64,000 nucleotides of DNA from Sperchopsis tessellata. Taxonomy: Eukaryota; Arthropoda; Insecta; Coleoptera; Hydrophilidae. The position numbers and the translations under genes are program-made. The stretch spans positions 1 through 64,000 of the forward strand of contig JAWQRN010000002.1 in assembly GCA_033557685.1 (NCBI GenBank). Direction: 5' to 3'. How positions within the stretch are numbered: the stretch's first letter is position 1; each line of letters opens with the position of its first letter. Below the pieces are notes generated by a model. The model made no database searches. It was not told the DNA's origin and was given only the letters and a program-made list of their open reading frames with translations. This document shows, piece after piece, positions 36,069 to 47,224 of the stretch.

Positions 36069-37547
36069 CTAATTTAATATTAGAAAAGGCAGGTATTTAA
36101 AAATTAAAAGCTAGTATTGTATTTACATGTTTATTAATAAATACGTTTATTAATAGAACAATTTTTATTGTGTCCCATACAACCCTTTTTATACCATTTC
36201 AGTTTTTAATGCCATATCTTAAGTATGATTTAGTTTATATAGCAGTTTTTGATGAACTTAATTTTTAATGTATGTAATATGTAAGCTACATCTGACACCT
36301 TTATGTAGTTGAATTATATTTCAAAAAAGGTATCAAATATAAAATTTTGGGTCATCAAAAACTTTAATTAACAATTATGCTAGATTCTTTGCTATCCAAA
36401 AGATTTTCACTTTGTCTAATAATCAAGTGTTTCATAAAACTATGATTGTGTATAAAACAGTTAAATTCTTGATGTATAATAATCACAGCTATTTAACAAA
36501 TTAAAATGTATGAAACAACGGATAGCAGAGAATCTTCCATTACAATAAGGCTTAAGTACTATCTTTTTAGTAGTAGATATATATTTCAGGTTTTGCACAA
36601 ACTTAACACAGGTTTTGCACAAACTTAACAAACACCATTTAATTGAGCGCTAATAAAAGGCATATTTTCGCCAAAAAAAAATCCTAGGTTTAACTTAAAA
36701 AACTAAATACAAGACGCTCTTAGTTATATCGCAAGATCTATTGAAAAGAAACATGTTCAGATTTTGGAAAAGAAAACTTTTTATTCACTATGGGTGACAA
36801 TCGACTTTTTCACAGTATGAATAAAAACAACAGTTATAATACATTCATACAGACAATTTCTTTAGAGTTTTATGAACATTGATGACAACAAAAGAAATAT
36901 ATATATATATAGATACTTTTTGCTTATTTTAAATACAAGAGTTTCAAAATAATAAATAGAAATGCTTAAAAATCACTATATCAGAATTAAATGTATATAT
37001 ACTTGTACAATTACATATAATTAAATGCAAAAAAAACGCATGTTTATTTAGTTGTAATAAGTTTTAATTCCAGTTTGTTTTAATAAAATGTAAAAAGATA
37101 TTTTTATTTTTTGAAACCAGTAGAACATATATACTAGAACAACTTTAGATTAAGAAAATTAACTTATATTCCTTTAACTGAAATATATGTATGGCAATAA
37201 GAGTATCCAATGATCAATGAAATTGTAATTTTAACAAATATTTAACAATTCATAATTAACAACATATCAATTATAATTTAATTCATAAACATCAATTATA
37301 AACAGTTAAAGATCTAAATCACAATATTTAAAGCTTAACTGGACATATAACTTTTTGCAGTTATATTTTGAAAATTATATACAAGTGTAAAACTTATAAT
37401 AAAACAATGTTAACAAGTAAAAAAATTCTGTAGTCAAAAATTTAAAAGCAATTTCCAAGCGTCGTTTATAAAATCTTATATAAAAATCGTAACCAAATAT
37501 ATGCATATACAGCTTTTTTTTAATAATTACTTTTATAACATCTAAAT
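36069..37547. other. Convergent intergenic region, CCDC103-like and DAP1 3' flanks
   Basis: AT-rich. Contains AATAAA for the CCDC103-like gene (36136-36141) and minus-strand AATAAA candidates for DAP1 (TTTATT at 37103-37108 and 37043-37048). It also holds a perfect 22 bp tandem duplication (CAGGTTTTGCACAAACTTAA, 36587-36630) and a short AT run near 36900. No gene seen. Confidence 0.6.
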
Positions 37548-37789
37548 CTACTTCCTGGGTTGTTGAATGTTGATTTGAGGTTTGTTGTGAACAGCAGCTG
37601 GAGGTTTTGCTTGGTGGAAGCTTTGAACAGCTTCTGGTGGAAAATCAGCATTTCCTCTAGGTACTGCTCCTGATATTGTAATAGCCTTTGGTGGACTTCC
37701 AGATACCTTAAGGCCTGTTATGTCTTCTGATATTCCGGGGGCATCCTTATGAGTTTTGTGCTGAGTAATTCTCATTCCTCCAGCTTTGA
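37548..37789 (-). CDS. DAP1: Death-associated protein 1 (DAP1), exon 2
   Basis: Terminal coding exon, acceptor TTTTTTTATAG. The first two bases complete a Val codon with the last base of exon 1. It reads VKAGGMRITQHKTH, then PPKAITISGAVPRGNADFPP, and ends INIQQPRK. This is the diagnostic DAP1 architecture: KAGGMRI, a P-K-ISG----RG--DFPPEA block and the invariant QQPRK C terminus. DAP1 is a small, proline-rich, disordered protein, known as an mTOR substrate that restrains autophagy and as a ribosome-associated factor in dormant eggs. The total predicted length is 99 residues against 102 in human. Confidence 0.95.
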
Positions 37790-39299
37790 CTATAAAAAAA
37801 TTTGAAAGATTTAATCTTTATATTATTTTTATATATTTGCAATGCAATTCTCAAGTGAGATGGATGTAAGAGTATGATGTGTATTTTTAGTCGTTTTTCC
37901 TTATACGAACAACGGCTGTGTGAAGATACACCTGCCTATTTTCCAAGATCTGTCACTGAATAATCGCGCTGGTTTATAAAGTGAAAATAAAATCAAATTT
38001 GGATAAAATCCCTAAGGCACAAATCAAATATAAGTTTTAAATTATTGTAGCTCAAGGTGAAAATCATTTTACTATTAAAAAGTTCATTAATACGGTGTCC
38101 ACTAAAATCGTGCACGAGTTTTATTAAAGTTAAAAATATTATTCAAAACAATAGCGTCACAACCACTACTGCATCATCTAAACTGATAATTAGAAATATG
38201 TTAAAATATTAATAAAACTCTGCCTTACAATTAACATATGACAATTTCTATTGAAGATATTATATTCACTTTTCATTACTTATAACAAATAATGTGTAGT
38301 AAAAATATTCCTATACACACCTAACATTCTCATGATGATAAGTAAGACCTAATTATAATGCTTAACCAATTATTTACCACAATATAATTAACCCAATTCC
38401 TAAATATTGACAAGTAAATTGATCCAACATTGTTATTTTTGGAGTGAAACTTCATTCTGAACTCTCTTTTGTTTATTGTCTTATTACTCATATCTTGTTA
38501 CTACATTTTTTTACAAATATATGTTTTTGCAGGTTCTCGTTAATGAACAGTATCGAGTATGACTTCAAAATCATGTAATTGCTTATGCCACTACAAACGC
38601 AAAAATAATAGTCTACCTCCATTACAATTTTGCTTCATGACTTTCTATTTATCTTTCAATAGGAAAATGTGATAAAACAAATTTACTGCTTGGTGATAGT
38701 TTTAAAAATAAATTACCTTATCAATATTGCAGGCATAAAGAACATATAACAATACATAAGGGTGTTGAACAATACCATATGTCTTAACTTTGTATAGGAA
38801 GTTACTATAAATAGCTGCAAGTATAGAGCCGAAAAAGTCTGTAATATCTGAGTTGTTGCAATAAAATATAATAAGCTTATAAATGGAACGAGATGGAAAA
38901 AGCAGGGGGATAATGTTACTAATTCAATTTATAGAACTCCACCTTAGTTTCTGCAAAACCCATTAGATCCTAAAAATTGTGCCACATCACAGAATATGGT
39001 ATAGACATTATAAATAAATCTACTCACTGAAAATGATTATGACACAATTTTAATTCATCAAACATTGTCCTGTGGATTCTTCCTTTCACACAATGAATGA
39101 AGCGCCAGTTTTAATTCAAAATGAAGGGTTTTCAATTATGTATTTCCTTAAGGACTTTATGAGGAAATAAATTTCAGAAGATGGAATTGCATATGGAGAC
39201 TACAGAGTCCAAAACAAAAAGATCCGTTTAAAAACACTCTCAAAAGTACGTAGTCCTTGAACTTGTAACATGATTTCCTGTTGATATTTAAATATTTAC

Positions 39300-39357
39300 C
39301 TGCTGGAGGATGGCCTGCCTTGAGTTCTGAAGTTTCACTTTTACTTGGACTAGACAT
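39300..39357 (-). CDS. DAP1: Death-associated protein 1 (DAP1), exon 1 with start codon
   Basis: Encodes MSSPSKSETSELKAGHPPA plus one base, then donor GTAAAT. The human protein begins MSSPPEGKLETKAGHPPAVKAGGMRI, so both start and junction are supported. The intron is 1510 bp. The gene lies head-to-head with SYS1 (39357 versus 40194), and the sequence between holds both promoters. Confidence 0.94.
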
Positions 39358-40193
39358 GTTTTTTGTCTTAATGTCTCTTTATTTCACGACTGTTACAATA
39401 TGTTGAAGCGACCACGCTAGCGTTGATAACGATAAAAGCAAACACAAACACCTTCGATATAAACACGTATGCAAGTTAGATGTTGCCGTCCCAACCGCAG
39501 GATACGCAGATGACCTTCCTCAATTTTTCAGGAGGCTTAACCAATCAGAAATTTTCATTTATCAATTACCCATATGCCACAAATACCGAGTATTTACGCA
39601 TTTTCTATTATAAGGCAAAGAATTGGAAATATGTAATTACGAAAATTGAATCCGTTTTAAAAAAAATCAAACGATGCAGTAGGCACTATGAACTGTATGT
39701 ACACGGGTACATGAAATAAATAGTGATGGCGATATAGTTGTTAGGAAAGAAAGACAAGGATAATGAGAGTACATTATATGGAGATTTCTTCGCAGTTTTC
39801 TGTCCAAATATTTCTAAAAGATCTAAAAACTTATATATTCATCTCTTACAATAAAAAAAAAATGATATAGATTTAAGTTCAGAAATAAAAAACTACATAA
39901 CATTTAAATTGTTTTGTTGGGACATGGGTAAATTACAGTTTTCTACAAAACTGCTTATTTCATGTGACATTTTGACATATATGGAAATGTCACTCTGAGT
40001 ATAAACAAAAATGACTAATTAGCTGCATAATTGTTTTTTGATGTGTGATGTGTCCACATGTACAATCTGAGAGTTAAATTAACAATATTGGTGTTAAGTT
40101 TTCCTTAGTGTTACTTTTAGAATGACCTAACCTTAAATACTCCAATGCAAAACTATTAAAAGCTAATTCAGGCGTAATTTTTAAGTTGTAAAA
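39358..40193. promoter_or_regulatory. Divergent promoter region between DAP1 and SYS1
   Basis: This 836 bp separates two start codons in opposite directions. No TATA or initiator pair could be placed. An ATG-started open frame of 79 codons at 39480-39719 shows no recognised domain and is probably chance or 5' leader sequence, though a small gene cannot be excluded. Confidence 0.5.
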
Positions 40194-40364
40194 ATGAAGA
40201 AATTGACAGGGTCTTTTCGTTACACCCAGTGGGACCCTTGGTTGATTATTTCACAAATTGTTTCCATACAATGTTTAATGTACGTAACATTAGGTGCTAT
40301 CTTAACACTTTTGGGGACTGTAGCAGGTGATACGAGGACTTTAGATCATATTTTTGAATATCAT
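40194..40364 (+). CDS. SYS1: SYS1 Golgi membrane protein, exon 1
   Basis: First coding exon, 57 codons, MKKLTGSFRYTQWDPWLIIS to IFEYH, then donor GTAAGT in phase 0. It matches the SYS1 N terminus (MAGQFRSYVWDPLLILSQI) and the first membrane helix IISQIVSIQCLMYVTLGAIL, followed by the DHIF motif (LDQMF in human). SYS1 is a four-helix Golgi protein that anchors the GTPase ARL3/ARFRP1 and so supports traffic between endosome and Golgi. Confidence 0.95.
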
Positions 40365-40419
40365 GTAAGTTTTGAAAATGAAATATTAACAGTTGAATAT
40401 ATTTGTTCATTTGTTTTAG

Positions 40420-40487
40420 GAAATACAAGTACGTGATTTTGGTGGGAAGATAGTTATTTCAGCATTTGTTTTAAATTCACTCTTAGG
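40420..40487 (+). CDS. SYS1: SYS1 Golgi membrane protein, exon 2
   Basis: Exon of 68 bp after a 55 bp intron: acceptor TTTGTTTTAG, donor GTAAGT. It reads EIQVRDFGGKIVISAFVLNS then LL plus two bases of a Gly codon. It corresponds to the segment leading into the second helix (SFILNALTCALGLL in human). The phase fits exon 3 exactly. Confidence 0.93.
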
Positions 40488-42039
40488 GTAAGTTGAGAAG
40501 TAAATATTTATTTTTCATTTCAACTAACAAACAATAGCATTGCAATCAATTTACTAGTAGAGATGTGAACTTCAGTAGAAAAACGAGAGCGTATTTATAT
40601 ATATTATTAAAAAATCTTTTATGTTTTCTACATAACTTCTCTGTATAGTTATTCAAACTTTTTCACAAGTATGCCATACCATCAGAAAAGTAAATCCTTC
40701 ATCAACCCAGCATAATATTGTTAAAAAACCTTTCCTTACCCCTTTTACTTAAGTTGCACATTCTGATCCAACTGCATCATTTTATAAAACAATCCAACAT
40801 TGGAGATCATCCAGTTTCTTACTTAATATCATTAGTAAACATTAACACAATGACTTTTCTATCACCTGTGACAGCTTTGGATGTTCTAATTGTTATCTTA
40901 CAAAGTAAAGGTGTAGTGTTGTAGAGTGTGGGCTTTCATAAAATTCCAATTGTTTTTGCTAAGGAATTAGCAAAAGCTAGACTATAATAGATATTCAGTT
41001 ACTGTATAAAAAAGAACAACAGAGATAATATGCTCAACTACCATTACATAGCAAGATATTAAATATAAAATCATTACCCACCAACTTAATTGCAACAGAA
41101 TTATTTCATTACTAGTGTGCAGCATCTAGAATAGAAACATAGAATTTACAATATTAGAATATTTGGTAAGTCAGTTTTTAAGATTGAATATAATAAATTA
41201 TGATTTATTTAAGGCCATAAATAACATAATCATTATATTTTAAACTATAATGGATATAAAGCAGAGAATTATCATGCAAGATGAAGACCTGGAACTTATC
41301 TCATTTGTTTGAAACCGTAATTTTAGGTCTAAAAAGTTATATGGTAACTTAAAAAAAATTCTTAGAAATAGAAGAAAGTTTTATTTCTATTCCAAATATT
41401 GACAGTATATTGTTACGAACTTATCGGGCGTGGATTAATGAAACTGAATCAGTATATATCAAAAGGGTGATTAAACTTTATATAGACTTTTTATAAAATA
41501 AAAACATGTCTAATCACTTCACACAATAATCACAATAGATTATTTGCTACAGGTTAATCACTTCTAAACTTCTCTTGTAAAATTTTTTTCTAAACTAATC
41601 TATTTATAAACAACCTGGTCTATTTATATAAATATACAATTGTAGTACAATCTAGTGAAATTTAATTAATTCAATCTACAAAATCCTACAAATTTCTTGG
41701 TAATAACAGATTATCAAAATAGTTTACACAACAAGAACTACGTGACTAATTGTTGATAAACAAATCACACAGCTTGTTTTTTGTTGGAGATTTACAAAAC
41801 ACAGGTATAGTTCCTTTAATACATGTCGTAAGGGAGTTCCCAGAATCACTCATTAAAACACTGATCCATCCTTAAGCTTGTTCGTCTCGTATAGTCTCCA
41901 TTCCATTCTTCAATATGGTGTAGACGATTAGCATGGAGTAATTCCTAATTTATAAAGACCGTCCCAGGAGGGCTGTAATTTCGGACATATTCTAACTTAC
42001 CTTTGGTGGTTCTAAAGTCATACCAAGTCTGCCTCGAGG

Positions 42040-42625
42040 AAGTTCAAGAGCTTTCTTTGGTCAAGAACGATTTTTGGTCAAGATCTATTTTAATCAAGAT
42101 CGATTTTGATCAAGATACATTTTCCGTTACTTACATTTGAATAATTTGTATTTATTTCTTTTCACTTTTTGTTTATTTAAAGTTGGTCTATTTTCGCTGA
42201 TATGGCCACCTAGACCTTAAATGTACTGATGTATTATGATATAGGTTTATGACACCAAGACATTAAATGTATAGATTTTGTTTTTTTATGTTAATTAATA
42301 TCCACAAACTACCATTATTATTATGTCATAAACCTATATCATAATATATTAGTACATTTAAGGTCTATAATGGAAATAAGCTGAGGTTAAATAAACAAAA
42401 AATAAATAAATACAAATTACGGATTAAGTTTCAATTAAGGAAATTTGATCTTGATCAAAAATCGATCTTGATCAAAGAATAATCTTGATCAAAGATCGAT
42501 CTTGATCAAAGATCGATCTTGGTCAATAGATGTTGAGCAAAGATTTATCTTAATCAAAAATGGATCTTGATTAAAATTGGATCCTGATCAAAGATCTATC
42601 TTCAATCAAAGATCATTTTTTGGGA
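42040..42625. repeat. Foldback with 17 bp GATCAAGATCGATCTT minisatellite arms
   Basis: Left arm about 42040-42262 and right arm about 42325-42600 are reverse complements. The outer parts are degenerate arrays of a 17 bp unit (ATCTTGATCAAAGATCG; about ten units on the right, fewer on the left). The inner parts contain TTTGTTTATTTAAAGTTGGTCTATTTTCGC (42164-42200), which is the SINE body, and a TATGATATAGGTTTATGACA block. It lies inside the decayed Gypsy-like element. Confidence 0.8.
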
Positions 42626-43110
42626 TCGAAGATACATTCTAAAATAAGAGTTTGGCCCAGCCCAAGTCTCTTACTTCCAATACTGAGAGTAACATCAATC
42701 ATACCCTGATGCAGACTCCCCAGTGGCAGTCGGAGTACTGCATGATCTTGGAATAAATTTAAAGCAGGTATTTTTCATGTCAAGTTTCACAATTGAAAGA
42801 TCGTCAAATTTGTTGGTCTGTCTGTAATGAATCCTTTTGTCATGAGGCTGTCATCATGATGATGTATTGTATATACAGGAATAATTTTACAGCCATCCAG
42901 AGTGACAGACAACATCTTCGTCTTCATGCAGGCTATTTCTCTTCTCCTATTATTGGGGCATTAAGCTTGGAGATCTTCTTTTTTGGAAGCCAGGAGTAAC
43001 TTGCTCATTGCGTGTTTCAAGGACCTCTTCAAAACTCCTTGCCGAATTTTGGCAGTTTAAAATTTAAGCACATGTATCAGAGCTTCAGCAACCATAGCAT
43101 GCGTGCGTGG

Positions 43111-43925
43111 CTAGTTATTCAAGGAGGTCAACCGATGTATCCCCAAAAACCAATCGCACAAGTCGCTCAATATCTGCTTTAAATTCCAGTACTCTTTTGC
43201 CAGCTTTCTGAACTGATTTAAGCTGCGTTGTGTACAAAGCTTAAGATGTTGGTTACCACATCTTTTATCTAATTCTGCTATTAATACGTCATAATCTTCT
43301 TGGGCATTAGATGGCATTGACTCTAAAATCTCAGATGCATGAGCACAGACAGCTATAACGAGTGCTGCAATCTTATCAGAACCATTCCAGGCATTAGTCT
43401 TTGCAGAAACTTCGAATTTTCTTTTATAAGTGGGCTATACAGTAGTTCGGTCAAAAGTTAAATTTTTGTCCAATGTTACTGATGCTTGAACTTAAGAAAT
43501 TTAACCTGAATTAATTTTTCTGTGTAGATCTTGAAATTCGAGTTCTATTTTCTGGTATTTATCATCCATTGCACATTTCACAAATTTCTTCACATCAGGG
43601 ACATTTACTTTTGCTGCAACTTCTTCTTCCCGGCCTTCAATTCTACCCTGAAATTCAGTGTTCAGTTGATTTAAATCGGGCTTCATTTTGTTCATACTAG
43701 TCTTATATTTAATTTCATATCTATTTCACTTAGCGCCTTATCTTTTTTTTCCAATTTACTACTGTATTTCACTGCTTAAATTGTTCACTTCTTCACTTAA
43801 ATTGTCAAATTTCCTATTTTGATTGTTCAATTTACTATTTATTTCTCTATTTTGTTCTGTTAACATTGCCAACATCCCTTGTAAAGGGCCATCTTTCTAT
43901 TTCAGCCATTTTTATGTTTCATTTT
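43111..43925 (-). pseudogene. Gypsy-like gag relic
   Basis: Minus-strand segments include a predicted coiled-coil stretch at 43695-43501 and a capsid-like stretch at 43450-43111 (for example VSAKTNAWNGSDKIAALVIA and SYDVLIAELDKRCG-type text). These match the arthropod Gypsy Gag pattern of an alanine/leucine-rich helix followed by L-(E/D)-RYG. A stop separates the two parts, so the gene is broken. Confidence 0.68.
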
Positions 43926-44424
43926 TGGCCTCGATTAGTTACCCATGTCTCAATATTTCAAAATAATCACAATAAACTACTTGCTACGGATTAGTCACTG
44001 CATTTGCAAAGCTCAGTCTAAATTAAACTATTTGTAAACAGTTCTGCCTAATTATATAAATATACAATTCTAGCACAATCTGGTAAAATCTAATTCGTGA
44101 TCAATCTATGGAATTCTTCAAATTTCTAGGTACTAACAAAAGATTATTGAATTATTTTACAAAACACGAATCATATATCTGTTTGTAAATAATCCACGCT
44201 ACTTTTTGTCGGGTTTTACAAAACAGAGTTTACACTTCTTTAAATTGACATCGCACGAGAATTCTTAACATCACTTGTAACAAAATATGTAGTATGTTTA
44301 AAAAATAAACAAAATTAAAAAACAATAAAAGAGAAAAATGCATAGCATTAACTTTTCTGTAATTGGGAATATTTAAGTTATTCATGTTTGTAGTTTATAT
44401 TGTTAATAAATTATTTTGTTCTAG

Positions 44425-44665
44425 GGCGTTTATATTATGGATTATTGTGGAAAGAACAAAACTGTGCCTCGACTTTAGCTGTACATGGCATTTAATCCAC
44501 CTCATCATTTGTTGGTTTTATAACAGTGAATTTCCTACCACATTTTCATGGTGGGCTTTGAACGTGGCTTGTGTTACTTTAATGTGTGTTTGTGGTGAAT
44601 TTTTGTGCTTACGGACAGAACTACAGGCTATCCCATTAAGTTTAGGGCCAAAAACAGATTTGTAA
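44425..44665 (+). CDS. SYS1: SYS1 Golgi membrane protein, exon 3
   Basis: Terminal exon, acceptor TTATTTTGTTCTAG. The first base completes Gly, then AFILWIIVERTKLCLDFS, helix 3 with HLIHLIICWFYNSEFPTTFS, and helix 4 with WWALNVACVTLMCVCGEFLC. It ends with the cytosolic tail RTELQAIPLSLGPKTDL (human RTELKEIPLNSAPKSNV). Total length is 159 residues (human 156). Intron 2 is 3.9 kb and carries a Gypsy-like element. ATTAAA at 44872 is a likely polyadenylation signal. Confidence 0.95.
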
Positions 44666-44871
44666 TTTGAGAGGTGGATGTCTGGGTTGTGATATTTTTT
44701 TGTTATGCAGTTTTCTATCTTGTTAAGCTATTTATTTGAGATAACAGGAGCATCATTTTTGCCAAAGCGTATTTGTTTTTAGTGCCAATGTTATTGGTTA
44801 ATCATGTAATTGAATATATTATCTAAACATGTAAATAGTAAAATGTATTATTTTTCATATTCTGTTGTTTT

Positions 44872-44877
44872 ATTAAA
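44872..44877 (+). terminator. Likely polyadenylation signal of SYS1
   Basis: ATTAAA, the commonest variant signal, about 207 bp after the SYS1 stop codon; a TTTTTTTG stretch follows. No canonical AATAAA occurs closer. Confidence 0.4.
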
Positions 44878-45179
44878 ACCTTACACCTTTTTTTGTTATT
44901 GACAAGAGGAAAGACATCTCTCAGCCCGTACTGTGAGGCAGTGTTGGATTTTTATTAAAATAATCTCTTCCCTTTGTCTGCTATGGTGTTATCCCTGGTA
45001 CAGCTTATGCATTATTACTTCAGGGATAATCGATCCTAAGATATTAACGGGATTTCTTCTTTTCTTATTATTCCACATCCCTCCTTCCTCTTCTCTCGTC
45101 CTCTTCCTTGATCCTCATTACAATTTCCACCAGTTTGCTCATTTCGTTCTATCCTTTTTCCGTGTCTAGTATTGCTTTC

Positions 45180-46780
45180 ATTATATGTCTTGGTGATGAT
45201 ATCGTTCCAGTAGTCCTCTCTCTATTTTTTGTTTTGTCTCCATCTAGGACACGCAAAAAGAAGGTGCGCTGTTTCCACCTCTATTCTGCAGTACGGGCAT
45301 ATGAGGCTTTCCCAATCTTGTACAGGTAGCTCTGAAAACAACCGCGCCCTGTTAGTACCTGCGTCAAATGGTATGTTGTTTCTCAATGGGTTCTTTCCTA
45401 CCAGGGTGTTAGGTCGGGTCTTAGCGTCCTCGGCCACGTGTACTGACCGTCTGCTGGCTCTTCCCATCTCCTTCTCTATTCCTGGAGTACCTCCTTTCAT
45501 GCTAATGCCTTCGGGCTAGCAGTATCAGCCGCCTCATTTTCATTATCAGATCAGCTGGGACCATCCCTGCCAAGACAGCCAGAGTGTCTGTTGCCACTGT
45601 TCTGTAGGCACGAGCAACTTTTATCTACACATCTTCTGGAGTCTCTATTATGTTTCGGTACTTCTTTATTCTTATGGTCCTCTTCCACACTGGTGCTCCA
45701 TAGAATTACACAGCCAGAATTCTCCCCTTCCCCTCACTCGCACCCACCATGCACGGAAGGATACGTGTTAGGGCTGTCGCTGTTCTTTTTGCCTTAACTG
45801 CCTCATATTTTACATGTTCTGAGAATGACGTACTTTCATCCAATTTGATGCCGAGGTACTTAATCGATTTAGTCGGTCTGACGATCACATTTTCCACCCT
45901 GATAGCGTTTGGGATATGCTTTTTGCGCCTGCTAAGCATGATCACCTCTGATTCTTCTGGTGCAATTTTTAGGTCCTTTTCTTCCATCCATCCATATTTT
46001 CCTCGCTTTAGCACTACCAGCAGTCCTGCCCTTTTCCATTCCTTGGGGAAAGTTCCTTACCATAGTGGATTGTTCATTACTCTCAGCCCTAATTCTGGTT
46101 TCTTTTCTACTGTCATCTTAATTAACTCTGGTGGGAAACCATCCGGACCTGGCACTTTTTTCCTTTCATTCTTTTGGTCTCTTTTTGGAGTTCTTCTAAA
46201 ACCTTTCGTCTCCTTTTCAATAGTTTTGGTCCATAATTCCTCTTCATGCTTTGGGAACAGGCCGGGACTACTTCTTTTATTATGTTTTAGTTTATTTCAG
46301 GTTGCCTCCTTAATTTCCCAGTCACTATCTTGTATCCCAGGCCCAGGCCCCATACATCATATTTAGGTGGTTGCTGAGAGATTCTTCGTCTAATACCCTC
46401 CATTTACTCATCTTTACCGGAATACTCTTTGTGCATAATGTGACATCTATGTAGGAGGCACTGTTCCCTCTTCGGAATGTCGGCAGCAGCCTATTCAGCC
46501 AGGATTCGCCCTCTCATTGTCTCCGATTCCCGGCCCCACTCGGGTGACGGTGTTCAAGTCTCCAGCCATGAACATGTTGACTTGCCCCATCCTGAGAGTC
46601 TGCTTCACTCCTACCAGTGTGGTTTCAAAGACCTCAAGCTCACAGGTCGGCAATATGTAGCAGCTACATATGTCGACTGAACTTATTCTCGCATGCACAT
46701 ATTCTTCTCCTTTATGGACATTGCTTACACCTGCTGGGCATAAACTATTTAATAATGGCCTGGAAAAATTCAATCAAACA
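45180..46780 (-). mobile_element. R1-clade LINE relic
   Basis: Minus-strand order fits an R1-type ORF2. The endonuclease (46773-46495) has MFMAGDLNTVTRVGPGIGDN. An IDVT-type and ESLSNHL segment follows near 46470-46360, then the RT thumb and finger piece KVPGPDGFPPELIK (near 46160-46110). Next is LKIAPEESEVIMLSRRKKHI with IKYLGIKLDESTSFSEHV (46014-45706). The C-terminal zinc finger is CPYCRIEVETAHLLFACPRW (near 45290-45240). Internal deletions and frameshifts make it dead. Confidence 0.85.
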
Positions 46781-46829
46781 AAATGTGCAAGAATTGGGAG
46801 GACAAATTTGAACGTATTGTAATATTTTT

Positions 46830-47180
46830 ACGGTTTCACAAATAACAATTCAACAAGTTTAAAATGTATTTATTTTAAAGTGCTTAATTTACATTAACAC
46901 AATGATAAATTACACAACTGTAATCTAATGCTTATATTTTATGATACGCGTCTGGCTGGTCTGAGGTCTGTAACGGGAAATCGACACTAGCCAGGCTCCC
47001 CACTTTATATGCAGGCAAGAATTCTGTTGACGAAATCTGTGCTCCGTGGGCAACATCTTGAAATTGTTGGAGCAGACAAGCTGGGCTGATCGTTTCATCT
47101 CATCTGCTAAGGTCAAGGGAAGATTAGATTTTTCTGGATACTCAGTGGCGTAGACACTCTGTAGTAGTTACACAACATTA
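46830..47180 (-). mobile_element. Possible solo LTR or LTR fragment
   Basis: A moderately GC-richer block without coding sense. On the minus strand it opens GGTGATAATGTTGTGTAACTA and ends in an AATAAATACATTT stretch, in the style of an insect retroelement LTR. The assignment is weak because no second copy is in the window. Confidence 0.3.
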
Positions 47181-47224
47181 TCACCTCCTTAATCCAAAAA
47201 CATGGAATTTCTGATTGTCTTTTG

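Larger units (their letters stand above)
41412..44284 (-). mobile_element. Internally deleted Gypsy-like LTR retroelement in SYS1 intron 2
   Basis: Two related terminal blocks flank it: about 41412-41830 (beginning TGTTACGAACTTATCGGG) and about 43940-44284 (ending CACTTGTAACA). They share AATAATCACAATA-A-TA-TTGCTAC, TATATAAATATACAATT-TAG and other words in the same orientation, as diverged LTRs would. Between them the minus strand encodes a Gag-like protein in broken frames. A protease-like region follows to about 42650. Reverse transcriptase and integrase are absent. Old and non-functional. Confidence 0.75.

Noticed and set aside
39480..39719. 79-codon ATG-started open frame between DAP1 and SYS1
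   Set aside because: No recognisable domain, lies in a promoter interval, and length is within chance for the region; mentioned only as a weak possibility.
45749..46366. 205-codon plus-strand open frame
   Set aside because: Antisense to the R1-type LINE coding sequence, whose motifs read on the minus strand.
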